Notes: a model not told the origin generated them from the sequence alone. Shown: positions 25,823 through 35,372, counted from the stretch's first letter. The stretch: 64,000 bases of DNA from Paraburkholderia susongensis (GCF_900177725.1 NZ_FXAT01000018.1:62001-126000), one strand, 5' to 3'. Made by a program: numbers and translations.

Positions 25823-27202
25823 TCAGAAACCGTCGGTGAGACGCGCCTGCACGTCGGCGAGCGCGATGTCGGCCGAGCCTTCGGCGAGATGCATCGTCAG
25901 GCGCCGTCCCGGTTTCAGTGACGAGGGAGAGCGGACTGCACGGCCGCTCTGCGCGTCGAGCACGGCGGCATAACCGCGCTCGAGCGTGCGCTGCGGGCTC
26001 AGCACTTCGAGCCGCCCGGCCAGCGTGCCGATACGCGCAACCCGACGTTCATACTGGTGTAACCATGCCGTGTTCAGACGTTGCGCGGAATTGTCGAGCC
26101 GCGCGCGCCCGGAAGCGAGATCCGGACGCCAGCGCTGCCAGCGCATCTGCAACAGCGAAAACCGCGCTCGCGCGTCGCGCACCGGACGCGAGCCCGCCGA
26201 GGCGAGCCGCGCGCTCAGTTGCTGCAGATGCATGCGTTGCCGCGCGAGACGCTCGGCCGGCGACACGAGCCGGCGCGAAAGCCAGTCGAGTTGCTGCGCG
26301 CGCCGCTCCATCATGCGGCCGAACGCGCGTGCGAGTGTCGCGTGCCGGTGATCGAGTTCGCGCAGCAGCAGCACGCGCTGCGGGCTCACGAGTTCGGCGG
26401 CGCCGGTCGGCGTCGGTGCGCGCACGTCGGCGGCGAAATCGGCAATCGTGAAATCAGTTTCGTGACCGACGCCGCTCACCACCGGAATCGCGCTCTCCGC
26501 GATCGCGCGCGCGAGCACTTCTTCGTTGAAGGCCCACAGGTCCTCAATCGAGCCGCCGCCGCGGCACACGATCAGCACGTCGACCTCGCGCCGCGCGCCA
26601 GCGGCCTCGACCATCGCGGCGAGCTTCGCGCTCACGCCCGCGCCCTGCACGGGCGCCGGATAAACGATCACGGGAATATGCGGCGCGCGGCGCGACAGCG
26701 TGGTCAGCACGTCGCGCAGCGCGGCCGCCTGCAGCGACGTGACGATGCCGATGGCGCGCGGATGCGCCGGCAACGCGCGCTTGCGCTCGGCGGCAAACAG
26801 GCCTTCGGCTTCGAGCTGCGCCTTCAGCCGCAGAAACGCCTCGTAGAGACGCCCCTGACCGGTGCGGCGCACGGCCTCCACGTTCAGTTGCAGCTCGCCG
26901 CGCGGCTCGTACATCGTGACGAGCGCGCGCACTTCGATGCGGTCGCCTTCGCGCGGCATGAATTCGGCGTATTGCGCACGGCCGCGAAACATCACACAGC
27001 GCATCTGCGCCTGCGCGTCCTTGATCGAGAAATACCAATGACCGCTCGCGGCGCGCGTGAAGTTCGACACCTCGCCTGCGACCCAGACGAGCGGAAACGA
27101 GCGTTCGAGCATCGAGCCGATCGCGCGATTGAGCGCGGAAACGGGAACGACGACTTCACCACCGGGCGTCGCCGGCGAAGAAAAAGGGCTTTCGGGATTC
27201 AT
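25823..27202 (-). CDS. xseA: Exodeoxyribonuclease VII large subunit
   Basis: A 459-residue subunit of exonuclease VII, which degrades single-stranded DNA with XseB. The N-terminal OB-fold is at residues about 15-120 (VWVAGEVSNFTRAASGHWYFSIKD). The central domain has the conserved IVTSLQAAALRDVLTTLSRR, CRGGGSIEDLWAFN and SGVGHETDFTIADFAAD motifs, followed by the coiled-coil C-terminal region. xseB is not adjacent, which is normal in this group. Length agrees with the family. Confidence 0.97.
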   Translation of the reverse strand: MNPESPFSSPATPGGEVVVPVSALNRAIGSMLERSFPLVWVAGEVSNFTRAASGHWYFSIKDAQAQMRCVMFRGRAQYAEFMPREGDRIEVRALVTMYEPRGELQLNVEAVRRTGQGRLYEAFLRLKAQLEAEGLFAAERKRALPAHPRAIGIVTSLQAAALRDVLTTLSRRAPHIPVIVYPAPVQGAGVSAKLAAMVEAAGARREVDVLIVCRGGGSIEDLWAFNEEVLARAIAESAIPVVSGVGHETDFTIADFAADVRAPTPTGAAELVSPQRVLLLRELDHRHATLARAFGRMMERRAQQLDWLSRRLVSPAERLARQRMHLQQLSARLASAGSRPVRDARARFSLLQMRWQRWRPDLASGRARLDNSAQRLNTAWLHQYERRVARIGTLAGRLEVLSPQRTLERGYAAVLDAQSGRAVRSPSSLKPGRRLTMHLAEGSADIALADVQARLTDGF

Positions 27203-27769
27203 GCGAGGAATAAGTAGGACTGGCCGGACAGACGATAGACCGACCGGCCATCGGCGTCCAGCGTCACGGCATGATTGTTAAAAGTGTCCACATGGCGGGA
27301 ACCACCTGACGAATTCCGCCAGAACGCCCGCCAGCGCTGATGAATTCGAAGCATGCCATTGATTTATATGGCGTTTATATCTCGACAAGAACGTAGCGCA
27401 CCGATCCAGAGCGCGCGGAACGGCCCTTTCGGGCGATTGAGGGGTAGGTTCTCCACAAAGTTATCCACAGGCTGTGGATGTCGCCGGAAAACGTAGGCAG
27501 GCGCTACGCGACTTGCCGGGCGGGACGCCCGCGCGCTAGAGTGGCGGGTTGCACGGCATGCCGGACATGCCGCTAACGCCGCGAAGCGGGCCGTTGCGGC
27601 ACGCTGTCCGGCAAGCGCGGCCCTTGCCGCCGCGTCATTTTTCGCCTCACCACACGATTGCCCGGAGAACCGCGTTGATGCTGACCCCGCGCATTGCGCA
27701 TGACGCCTTCACGATGCCGCGCCGCCCTCGTCCGGCGCACGGCGCGCAGCCCATGCCCGCAACCCGCCC
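27203..27769. other. 567-bp intergenic region between xseA and lpxK
   Basis: No gene is recognised. The left part (27330-27400) is relatively AT-rich and probably holds the xseA promoter region. A pair of DnaA-box-like sequences lies at 27461-27481. The right part is GC-rich, with short open frames that show no family features. lpxK is often preceded by exbB-exbD in related bacteria (recalled); they are not here. Confidence 0.55.
27461..27481. promoter_or_regulatory. Inverted pair of DnaA-box-like sequences
   Basis: TTATCCACA (27461-27469) is a perfect DnaA-box consensus. TGTGGATGT (27473-27481) is its inverse with two mismatches, 3 bp away. It could titrate or respond to DnaA; it could also be chance. 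No other boxes were seen nearby, so it is not an origin. Confidence 0.4.
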
Positions 27770-28786
27770 ATGAGCACACTCAACGATCGTCTCGAAGCGC
27801 GCCTCGCTCGCGAGTGGCAACGACGCGGACCGCTCGCGTGGGCGCTGACGCCGCTCGCGTGCGTGTTCGGCGCGATCGCGGCCGCGCGCCGCGCGGCCTT
27901 CTCGTTCGGCTGGTTGAAGTCGGTGCGCATCGGTGTGCCGGTGGTCGTGGTCGGCAACGTGACGGTCGGCGGCACCGGCAAAACGCCGACCGTGATCGCG
28001 CTCGTCGAAGCGTTGCGCGCCGCGGGCTTCGCGCCGGGTATCGTGTCGCGCGGCTACGGCGCGCGCGTGAGCACGCCGACGCCGGTCACACCCGATTCTC
28101 CGGCAAGCGTAGGCGGCGACGAACCGCTGCTGATCGCACGCCGCACCGGCGCGCCGGTGTGGGTCTGTCCGGATCGCGTCGCGGCCGCTCAGGCGCTGTG
28201 CGCCGCGCACCGCGACATCGACGTGATCGTCAGCGACGATGGCCTGCAGCACTACCGCCTCGCGCGCGACGTCGAACTCGTCGTATTCGATCACCGGCTC
28301 GGCGGCAACGGCTTCCTGCTGCCCGCCGGGCCATTGCGCGAGCCGCTCTCGCGCCGCCGCGACGCGACGCTCATCAACGATCCGTATGCGCGCACGCTGC
28401 CCGCGTGGCCGAACACGTTCGCGCTGCAACTCGCGCCTGCCGACGCGTGGCATCTCGACAATCCCGCGCTGCGCCGCCCGCTCGCGCAATTCGCCGGTCA
28501 GCGCGTGCTGGCCGCGGCCGGCATCGGTGCGCCGGAGCGCTTTTTCGCGACGCTGCGCGCCGCCGGCCTCACGCCCGCGACCCGCGCGCTGCCCGATCAC
28601 TACGCCTTCGAGCGCAATCCGTTCACCGATGTGGACGCCGATGCGATCCTGATAACGGAAAAGGATGCGGTAAAATTGGGGGCCTGGCACGATGCGCGCA
28701 TCTGGGTAGTCCCGGTCGAAGCCGCGCTCGATCATCGCCTCACTGCATTAGTTGTGGAGAAAGTCCGTGGACGCTCGCCTGCTTGA
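27770..28786 (+). CDS. lpxK: Tetraacyldisaccharide 4'-kinase
   Basis: A 338-residue lipid A biosynthesis kinase that phosphorylates the 4' position of the disaccharide precursor at the inner membrane face. The P-loop variant VVVGNVTVGGTGKTPTV and the motifs IVSRGYGA, VIVSDDGLQHYRLARDVE and ILITEKDAVKL are present. One N-terminal membrane-associated helix is visible. It heads the lpxK / Trm112 / kdsB / adk run. The next gene starts inside its 3' end (20-bp overlap). Confidence 0.96.
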   Translation: MSTLNDRLEARLAREWQRRGPLAWALTPLACVFGAIAAARRAAFSFGWLKSVRIGVPVVVVGNVTVGGTGKTPTVIALVEALRAAGFAPGIVSRGYGARVSTPTPVTPDSPASVGGDEPLLIARRTGAPVWVCPDRVAAAQALCAAHRDIDVIVSDDGLQHYRLARDVELVVFDHRLGGNGFLLPAGPLREPLSRRRDATLINDPYARTLPAWPNTFALQLAPADAWHLDNPALRRPLAQFAGQRVLAAAGIGAPERFFATLRAAGLTPATRALPDHYAFERNPFTDVDADAILITEKDAVKLGAWHDARIWVVPVEAALDHRLTALVVEKVRGRSPA

Positions 28787-28970
28787 AATCCTCGTCTGCC
28801 CGATCTGCAAGGGCCCGCTCAGCTACGACCGCGCCGCGCAGGAGCTGATCTGCAACGCGGACAAGCTCGCCTATCCGATTCGCGACGGCATCCCCGTGAT
28901 GCTGGTCGACGAAGCACGGCAGACCGTTGAAGGCACGCCGGTCGATCTGAACCCGGGTTCGGTCGCCTGA
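28767..28970 (+). CDS. Trm112/UPF0434 family small zinc-ribbon-like protein
   Basis: A 67-residue protein with the family start (DARLLEILVCPICKGPLSY). One CxxC pair is visible (CPIC); the second pair of a full zinc ribbon is reduced to one Cys (LICN), as is common in this family. A GTG start at 28767 is chosen because GGAGAAAG precedes it and the N-terminus then matches relatives. It overlaps lpxK by 20 bp, so translation is coupled. Relatives activate methyltransferases; its partner here is unknown. Confidence 0.9.
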   Translation: MDARLLEILVCPICKGPLSYDRAAQELICNADKLAYPIRDGIPVMLVDEARQTVEGTPVDLNPGSVA

Positions 28971-29059
28971 AGCTGTCCGGCAGCGCGAAGCCGTGATGCG
29001 CGCGGTCTCGCGCAAGTCCCTCCCGTCATCCGCCGCCTTTATCCGCCGTCTTTCATCCG

Positions 29060-29857
29060 ATGACCCACGCCACTGCCACTCAGCCGTTCATCGCCGTCGT
29101 GCCGGCCCGCCTCGCGTCGACGCGTCTGCCCAACAAGCCGCTCGCGGACATCGGCGGCAAGCCGATGGTGGTGCGGGTCGCGGAGCGCGCACGCGAATCG
29201 GGCGCACAGCAGGTGCTGATCGCCTCGGACGCGCAGGAAGTGCTCGACGCGGCACATGACCACGGCTTCGACGCAGTGCTCACGCGCGCCGATCATCCAT
29301 CGGGCACGGACCGTCTCGCGGAAGTCGCGACGCGCTTCGGCTGGAGCGACGAGACGATCGTCGTCAACGTGCAGGGCGACGAGCCGCTGATCGACCCGGC
29401 GCTCGTGCGCGGCGTCGCCTCGCATCTCGCGGCAACGGGCGGCTGCGTGATCGCTACCGCCGCGCATCCGATTACCGATCCCGCCGAAATTTTCAATCCG
29501 AACGTCGTCAAGGTCGTGCCCGATGCGCGCGGCGTCGCGTTGTATTTCTCGCGCGCGCCGATCCCCTGGGCACGCGACGCGTGGCAGCCGCACTGGCCCA
29601 ACGTCGCGTCGATGCCCGCGCCGCCCGCACCCGCCATCGTGTACCGGCATATCGGCCTCTATGCGTATCGCGCGAAATTCCTGCGCACGTACCCGAGTCT
29701 CGCCATCTCGCCGATCGAGCAGGTCGAAGCGCTCGAACAGCTTCGCGCGATGTGGCATGGCGAACGCATCGCCGTGCTCGTCACGCAGGACGTACCGTTG
29801 CCCGGGGTCGACACACCCGCCGATCTCGCCCGTGTACGGGCTTTATTCGGGTCTTGA
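29060..29857 (+). CDS. kdsB: 3-deoxy-manno-octulosonate cytidylyltransferase
   Basis: A 265-residue CMP-KDO synthetase, which activates KDO for lipopolysaccharide core assembly. The nucleotide-binding N-terminus is AVVPARLASTRLPNKPLADIGGKPMV. Further conserved motifs are DHPSGTDRLAEV, VNVQGDEPLIDP and HIGLYAYR. Length and order after lpxK fit the usual lipid A/KDO cluster. Confidence 0.97.
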   Translation: MTHATATQPFIAVVPARLASTRLPNKPLADIGGKPMVVRVAERARESGAQQVLIASDAQEVLDAAHDHGFDAVLTRADHPSGTDRLAEVATRFGWSDETIVVNVQGDEPLIDPALVRGVASHLAATGGCVIATAAHPITDPAEIFNPNVVKVVPDARGVALYFSRAPIPWARDAWQPHWPNVASMPAPPAPAIVYRHIGLYAYRAKFLRTYPSLAISPIEQVEALEQLRAMWHGERIAVLVTQDVPLPGVDTPADLARVRALFGS

Positions 29858-30077
29858 GCGCGGGAAGCCGTGGCATAATCGGGCGGCTATGCACGCCTCC
29901 CATGACAGGCGACACCCAGGGTTGTCCCGGTCGCACCGTTGACGTTTTGCAGCGCCGTCGTTTCCGACGTGCAGCGCGAAACATGAAACGGCAGCCGACG
30001 CGGGCTCTTCGGAGAGTCGGAGTCGCCGGGGTAGTTGCCGCGTCACCAAAGAATTCACATAGATCTGGAGATATCAC

Positions 30078-30743
30078 ATGCGTTTGATCCTGTTAGGTGC
30101 ACCGGGCGCCGGCAAGGGCACTCAGGCAAACTTCATCAAGGAAAAATTCGGCATTCCGCAAATTTCCACGGGCGACATGCTGCGCGCGGCCGTCAAGGCA
30201 GGCACGCCGCTCGGCCTCGAGGCGAAGCGCTTCATGGACGCGGGCGAGCTGGTCACGGACGAGCTCATCATCAACCTCGTGAAAGAGCGTCTGCAGCAGC
30301 CGGACTGCGCGAGCGGCTATCTGTTCGACGGCTTTCCGCGCACCATTCCGCAAGCCGAGGCGATGAAACAGGCCGACGTCGCGATCGACTATGTGCTGGA
30401 GATCGACGTGCCGTTCGACGAGATCATCACGCGCATGAGCGGCCGCCGCTCGCACCCGGCGTCGGGCCGCACGTATCACGTCAAGTTCAATCCGCCGAAA
30501 GTCGAAGGCCGTGACGATGTGACCGGCGAACCGCTGATCCAGCGCGACGACGACAAGGAAGAAACGGTCAAGAAGCGCCTCGAAGTGTACGAGTCGCAAA
30601 CCAAGCCGCTGATCGACTACTACAACAACTGGGCGAAGAACGGCGACGCGTCGAGCCAACTGAAGGCACCGCAATACCGCCGTATTTCGGGCCTTGGCAG
30701 TGTCGAGGAAATTCGCGCCCGCGCGTTCGACGCGCTCAAGTAA
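30078..30743 (+). CDS. adk: Adenylate kinase
   Basis: A 221-residue cytoplasmic enzyme interconverting ATP + AMP and 2 ADP. The P-loop is LLGAPGAGKGTQA, the AMP-binding region includes ISTGDMLRAAV and LFDGFPRTIPQAEAM, and the LID domain is the long bacterial form (SGRRSHPASGRTYHVKFNPP) without zinc cysteines. ATG at 30078 follows GGAGA. A strong terminator follows. Confidence 0.98.
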   Translation: MRLILLGAPGAGKGTQANFIKEKFGIPQISTGDMLRAAVKAGTPLGLEAKRFMDAGELVTDELIINLVKERLQQPDCASGYLFDGFPRTIPQAEAMKQADVAIDYVLEIDVPFDEIITRMSGRRSHPASGRTYHVKFNPPKVEGRDDVTGEPLIQRDDDKEETVKKRLEVYESQTKPLIDYYNNWAKNGDASSQLKAPQYRRISGLGSVEEIRARAFDALK

Positions 30744-30773
30744 GCGCGCGTTGTCCGTTATTCGCGTTTGATG

Positions 30774-30801
30774 AAAAACCCGCCCGCGCTGGCGGGTTTT
30801 T
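30774..30801 (+). terminator. Terminator after adk
   Basis: AAAAACCCGCC / GGCGGGTTTTT, an 11-bp perfect stem with a 6-nt loop, T-rich at the end. Confidence 0.93.
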
Positions 30802-31024
30802 CATTGGCGCGCATTGATCGGGACGCCACGGAACGTTATCGAGCAAAGGCGGCACGCGGCGAGAATGAGTTGCTTTCCGTCCCGGTGCGCTTGCACCGCG
30901 GTCTGCCTCATGAGCCGCAACGCCAACCGCTGCGCTTTCCGCATCGCAGCACAGTCATTACAATCGATCGTCGAACATGGATTCGAACGAGACAGCACTG
31001 AATAACCGTAGCAAAGGAGAAGAC

Positions 31025-31783
31025 ATGGAGATTCGCGACAACGTGTTCCTGATCACCGGCGGTGCATCGGGTCTGGGCGCCGCCACCGCGCGCCTGATCG
31101 CTGAAAACGGCGGCAAGGTCGTGCTCGCCGACCTCAATCTCGACGCGGGCGAAGCGCTCGCGAAGGAACTCGGCGGCGTGTTCGTCAAATGCGACGTGAG
31201 CCGCGAAGAAGACGCGACGCAGGCCGTCGAAGCCGCGACGAAGCTCGGCACGCTGCGTGGTCTCGTCAATTGCGCGGGTGTCGCGCCGGCTGCGAAAACG
31301 GTCGGCAAAGACGGCCCGCATCCGCTCGATCTGTTCGCGCGCACGATCTCGATCAATCTGATCGGCACGTTCAACATGATCCGGCTCGCCGCGACGGCGA
31401 TGTCGAAGAACGAACCGAACGCGCATGGCGAGCGTGGCGTCATCATCAACACCGCGTCGGTCGCCGCGTACGACGGCCAGATCGGCCAGGCCGCCTACTC
31501 GGCGTCGAAGGGCGGCGTGGTCGGCATGACGCTGCCGATCGCGCGCGACCTGTCGCGCAACGCGATCCGCGTCATGACGATCGCCCCTGGCATCTTCGAA
31601 ACGCCGATGCTGCTCGGCATGCCGCAGGAAGTGCAGGACGCGCTCGGTGCGATGGTGCCGTTCCCCCCGCGCCTCGGCAAACCGGCGGAATACGCGATGC
31701 TCGCCAAGCAGATCTTCGACAATCCGATGTTGAATGGCGAAGTGATCCGTCTGGACGGCGCGATCCGCATGCAGCCGAAGTGA
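31025..31783 (+). CDS. Short-chain dehydrogenase, 3-hydroxyacyl-CoA dehydrogenase type 2-like
   Basis: A 252-residue NAD-dependent SDR. The cofactor motif is ITGGASGLGAATA and the catalytic Ser-Tyr-Lys set is in NTASVAAYDGQIGQAAYSASKGG. The long insert with GERGVIINTASVAA and the ending MLNGEVIRLDGAIRMQPK match the HSD17B10/HADH2 type that oxidises short-chain 3-hydroxyacyl-CoA. The start at 31025 follows AAGGAG; an upstream in-frame ATG (30977) is unlikely. It is monocistronic between two terminators. Confidence 0.93.
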   Translation: MEIRDNVFLITGGASGLGAATARLIAENGGKVVLADLNLDAGEALAKELGGVFVKCDVSREEDATQAVEAATKLGTLRGLVNCAGVAPAAKTVGKDGPHPLDLFARTISINLIGTFNMIRLAATAMSKNEPNAHGERGVIINTASVAAYDGQIGQAAYSASKGGVVGMTLPIARDLSRNAIRVMTIAPGIFETPMLLGMPQEVQDALGAMVPFPPRLGKPAEYAMLAKQIFDNPMLNGEVIRLDGAIRMQPK

Positions 31784-31845
31784 TGGCCGCCTGACTCGCC
31801 GTGCCGGGAGCGCATCGCGCGGCACATGCGGCACGGAGCGAAAAA

Positions 31846-31880
31846 AACGCCTGCACATGACTCATGTGCAGGCGTTCCTT
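31846..31880. terminator. Bidirectional terminator between the SDR and SirB1 genes
   Basis: AACGCCTGCACATGA pairs with TCATGTGCAGGCGTT (15-bp arms, 31846-31860 and 31862-31876). An A-run precedes and TTCCTTTTT follows, so it can end both convergent transcripts. Confidence 0.92.
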
Positions 31881-31925
31881 TTTATGCAGACAAAAAAACG
31901 AAACTAAAAACGAAGCTGCGCGCGG

Positions 31926-32768
31926 CTACTCGCCGTTGTCATGCCGCGCGCGCTGACGCAGTTCATGCAGTTGCGACTCGACCACCGTCGCATCTTCCGC
32001 ATCGGGCCGGTCACCGAGATAGCTTTCGAGGTCTTCGAGCGCGGGACGCAGATAATCGAGCCGCGCATACGCGAAGCCACGATCACGCACTTCCTCGATA
32101 TTGTCCGGCAACAGGATCACGAGGCGCTGCTGCACCGCGAGCAACCGCTGCCAGCGCTCGGTCTGCAAATAGACCGCTTTCAGATTGCGCAGCATCCGCG
32201 CGATGATCTCGCGGCGCGTGGCCGGCTGCAGCAACATACGCAGCGCGCGGCCGATCGAATCGCCGGCCGAAGCCACGTACGGCTCCAGCATCTCCACCAT
32301 CTGCGCCTCGGACAGCGAATGGCCGGTGGTGGGGTCGAGCATCACGTCGCCGTCGGGGGTGGTCACGCGCAGCAGGAAGTGGCCCGGAAACGACACGCCG
32401 CGCACTGGAATGCCAACCTGTTCGGCCATCTCCAGATACAGCACCGCCAGTGAAATCGGAATGCCGCGGCGCCGCTTCAGCACGACGTTCAGGTGGCTGT
32501 TGTCGGGGTCGTAGTAATCGTTGAGGTTGCTCGCGAAGCCAAGTTCGCGAAAAAAGAACCGGTTCAGCACACCGACCTTCTGGCGGATATCGGCGTCGTC
32601 CGGCATGCGGCGGCGCAGACGCAGCACCAGTTCGTCGATTTCGGCAAGCACCGCCTGCAGATCGAGGTCGGGATAGGCGTCCTGCCCGAGCGAGAGCGCC
32701 GCCTCGGTCAGCGGCAGGCTTTCGTCCTCGGCGACGAGCGTACTGAAATAATCGAGAACCCGCGTCAT
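31926..32768 (-). CDS. SirB1-family protein (transglutaminase-like plus TPR)
   Basis: A 280-residue protein of the SirB1 family. The N-terminal transglutaminase-like core shows LNRFFFRELGF, YYDPDNSHLNVVLKRRRGIPISLAVLYLE and GVSFPGHFLLRV, and the C-terminal part is a tetratricopeptide-like region (NLKAVYLQTERWQRLLAVQQRLV). The biochemical role of the family is not settled. The start at 32768 is used because an upstream extension would overlap murJ. It follows murJ by 5 bp, so it is very likely in the murJ transcript. Confidence 0.92.
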   Translation of the reverse strand: MTRVLDYFSTLVAEDESLPLTEAALSLGQDAYPDLDLQAVLAEIDELVLRLRRRMPDDADIRQKVGVLNRFFFRELGFASNLNDYYDPDNSHLNVVLKRRRGIPISLAVLYLEMAEQVGIPVRGVSFPGHFLLRVTTPDGDVMLDPTTGHSLSEAQMVEMLEPYVASAGDSIGRALRMLLQPATRREIIARMLRNLKAVYLQTERWQRLLAVQQRLVILLPDNIEEVRDRGFAYARLDYLRPALEDLESYLGDRPDAEDATVVESQLHELRQRARHDNGE

Positions 32769-32773
32769 CGTGA

Positions 32774-34324
32774 TCACTTCACTCGCCTTTTGAAATACGC
32801 GTACTTGAAGCCCATCAGCCAAAGCATACCGAAATATAGCGCGGCAAACAGCACGAGACATGCGCCGAGCAGCACGATGCGATCGACCGGCTGGCTATGC
32901 ATCGCGATCCAGTCGAAGCTGATCGCGAGCCAGTGCATCACCCCGGCAAGGACGAGGCACGCGCCGAGCAGTTGCACGAAGAATTTGAGCCAGCCGCTCG
33001 ACGGCATATAAATGCCGCGCTTGCGCAGACCAAAGAACAGCAGCAACGCGTTCACGCAGGCACCGAGCCCGACGCTCAGCGTCAGACCCGCATGCGCGAA
33101 CACCGGCACGAATACGTAGTTGCTCAACTGCGTGACGATCAGCACGCCGATGCCGATCTTCACCGGCGTCTTGATGTCCTGCTTCGCATAGAAGCCTGGC
33201 GCGAGAATCTTGATCAGGATCAGGCCGATCAGGCCGACACCGTACGCGGACAGCGCGCGGCTCACCATCACGACCGAGTTGCCGTCGAACTTGCCGTAGT
33301 TGAACAGCACGGCGGTCAGCGGCTGCGCGAAGAAGAACAGCGCAACCGCGCTCGGCGCCGCGAGCAGGAAGGTCACACGCAGGCCCCAGTCGAGCAGCGA
33401 CGAATACTCGTGCGGATCGGCGTCGACATGCGCCTTCGAGAGACTCGGCAGCAAAATCGTGCCGAGCGCGACGCCGAGCAGCGCGGTCGGAAACTCCATG
33501 AGCCGGTCGGCGTAATTGATCCACGACACCGCGCCGGGGCCGATGTGCGACGCGATGTTCGTGTTGATGATGAGGCTGATCTGCGCGACCGACACCGCGA
33601 ACATCGCGGGCACCATCTTCGAGAGCACCCGCTTCACGCCGCGATGCGCGAGCGCGCGCAGCGGGTTCAGGCCGATGCGCGGCACCATGTCGATCTTCTT
33701 CAGGCCCGGCAACTGCACGACGAACTGCAGCACGCCGCCGACGATCACCGCCCACGCGAGCGCATAGACCGGCGTTTGCAGACGCGGCGCGACGAACACC
33801 GCCGCGGCGATGAACGCGATATTCAGCAGCACCGGCGCGAACGCGGGCAGCGAGAAGTTCTTGTACGTATTCAGCACGCCCGACGCGAGCGACGTCAGCG
33901 AGATGAAAATGATGTACGGGAACATGATGCGCGTCATCGCGACCGCGAGATCGTACGCGTGGCCCTCGTGCGCGAGGCCCGACGCGACGACGAACACCAC
34001 GCCCGACGCGCCGAGCACGCCGATCACCGACAGCACGGCGAGCGCCCACGCGAGCACGGTCGAGGTCGCGTCGACGAGCGCCTTGGTGGCGTCGTGGCCT
34101 TGCTGGTTCTTGAACTCGGCGAGGATCGGCACGAAGGCCTGCGAGAACGCGCCTTCGGCGGAAATGCGGCGCAGCAGGTTGGGAATGCGAAAGGCGACGT
34201 AGAACGCGTCAGTGTATTGACTGGCGCCGAACGCACGGGCGATCAGCGTTTCACGGGCCAGTCCGGTCACGCGCGACAGCAGCGTGAAGCCGCTGACCGT
34301 CAGCAGGGCTCGGAATAGATTCAT
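32774..34324 (-). CDS. murJ: Lipid II flippase
   Basis: A 516-residue inner-membrane protein of the MATE/MOP superfamily that flips lipid II for peptidoglycan synthesis. The N-terminus MNLFRALLTVSGFTLLSRVTGLARE is the family start (residues 1-25, split by no gap), and the FAFRIPNLLRR-type motif (AFRIPNLLRRISAEGAFSQAF) and conserved Arg/Asp residues follow. About 14 segments are visible. It precedes the SirB1 gene closely and is divergent from rpsT. Confidence 0.96.
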   Translation of the reverse strand: MNLFRALLTVSGFTLLSRVTGLARETLIARAFGASQYTDAFYVAFRIPNLLRRISAEGAFSQAFVPILAEFKNQQGHDATKALVDATSTVLAWALAVLSVIGVLGASGVVFVVASGLAHEGHAYDLAVAMTRIMFPYIIFISLTSLASGVLNTYKNFSLPAFAPVLLNIAFIAAAVFVAPRLQTPVYALAWAVIVGGVLQFVVQLPGLKKIDMVPRIGLNPLRALAHRGVKRVLSKMVPAMFAVSVAQISLIINTNIASHIGPGAVSWINYADRLMEFPTALLGVALGTILLPSLSKAHVDADPHEYSSLLDWGLRVTFLLAAPSAVALFFFAQPLTAVLFNYGKFDGNSVVMVSRALSAYGVGLIGLILIKILAPGFYAKQDIKTPVKIGIGVLIVTQLSNYVFVPVFAHAGLTLSVGLGACVNALLLFFGLRKRGIYMPSSGWLKFFVQLLGACLVLAGVMHWLAISFDWIAMHSQPVDRIVLLGACLVLFAALYFGMLWLMGFKYAYFKRRVK

Positions 34325-34917
34325 GGGGCGCTTATTATACGGGTGCCGCAAGTGCGGACGACGAGCCGGAACGCGATTCGGACCGATTTGCCGCGCGGAC
34401 GTTCGCACAGATTGGCTACAAAGCGCGTTTTTCGGGCTCTTCCGTGTTTTTCTGGCCTGGTGGGCGGGTTTGATTCCCTTTTCTCTCGCGACCGGGTTTC
34501 GTGCCCAGACTTCGCGCATGCGCCCCACGCGCTCTGGCCCCGCTCTGGCCCCCTCCCCTGTTGGCACTGCGGCGCAACCAAGCCCGGACTACGGGTTCCC
34601 GGTATGGCGCCGCGGCGCTGGTGTTGCGTTGTCACGCATCGCCGTTGCCACGTGCCTGATTTTGTTGCTATAATCGTCGGTTTCGAAGCTCGCTCGGTTT
34701 TCGAACGGTTTTTGGACGAGATTCTCAGGTCGGTGCTTCGCCACCTGTCAATACATCCAACAACCGGGAATACGGGCCCGCCTTCGCGTAGTTCGATCGA
34801 TTTTTTCGACACTTTTTTGCGCCCTTGGGCAATCGCTTCCAAGGGTTCGGATCGAGAAGCAGCACCTCGCCTCCTGAAGGGCGGGTACTGGAAACAGGAA
34901 CAGGATAAGGAACCGTC
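34325..34917. other. 593-bp region between murJ and rpsT, including a long rpsT leader
   Basis: No gene is recognised. The rpsT promoter sits at 34645-34674, leaving a leader of about 240 nt upstream of S20. Open frames here on both strands have no family features and overlap the real rpsT gene. Confidence 0.6.
34645..34674 (+). promoter_or_regulatory. Sigma-70 promoter of rpsT
   Basis: TTGCCA (34645-34650), 18-bp spacer, TATAAT (34669-34674). The -10 box is a perfect consensus and the -35 matches 5 of 6. Confidence 0.8.
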
Positions 34918-35196
34918 ATGGCTAACTCCGCACAAGCACGCAAGCGCGCCCGCCAGGCCGCCAAGGCAAACTCGCACAACTCGGCACTGCGCTCGAAGTT
35001 CCGCACGGCTATCAAGGCTGTCCGCAAGGCAATCGACGCAGGCGAGCAGGCCAAGGCCGCTGAAATCTTCAAGGCATCGTCGAAGACCATCGACATCATC
35101 GCCGACAAGAACATCATTCACAAGAACAAGGCTGCTCGCCATAAGAGCCGCCTCGCTGCAGCCATCAAGGGTCTGCAAGCGCCCGCCGCGCAGTAA
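34918..35196 (+). CDS. rpsT: 30S ribosomal protein S20
   Basis: A 92-residue basic protein with the family start MANSAQARKRARQAAKANSHN and the helical core FRTAIKAVRKAIDAGE. It binds 16S rRNA early in 30S assembly. GGAACAGGATAAGG lies upstream of the start. S20 represses its own translation in E. coli, so the long leader may matter; I did not identify an S20-binding structure. Confidence 0.98.
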   Translation: MANSAQARKRARQAAKANSHNSALRSKFRTAIKAVRKAIDAGEQAKAAEIFKASSKTIDIIADKNIIHKNKAARHKSRLAAAIKGLQAPAAQ

Positions 35197-35243
35197 TTCC
35201 GGTCGGCCCGCTTCGGCGGGCCACCTCCTGTTTCCGCTGCACG

Positions 35244-35275
35244 AGAAGCCCGCTTTGGCGGGCTTCTTTGTTTTC
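35244..35275 (+). terminator. Terminator after rpsT
   Basis: AGAAGCCCGC / GCGGGCTTCT with a TTTG loop, followed by TTGTTTT. A second GC hairpin, GGCCCGC-TTC-GGCGGGCC, lies closer to the stop codon near 35206-35222. Confidence 0.9.
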
Positions 35276-35372
35276 GGCTCACCGCTCCCGCCACGGTTGC
35301 GCCGCGCCTCGCCGGCTATCCAGCCCAACGCTCGAGTCGTGAAACCTGAACCATGCATGGCTTGAGCGACAA

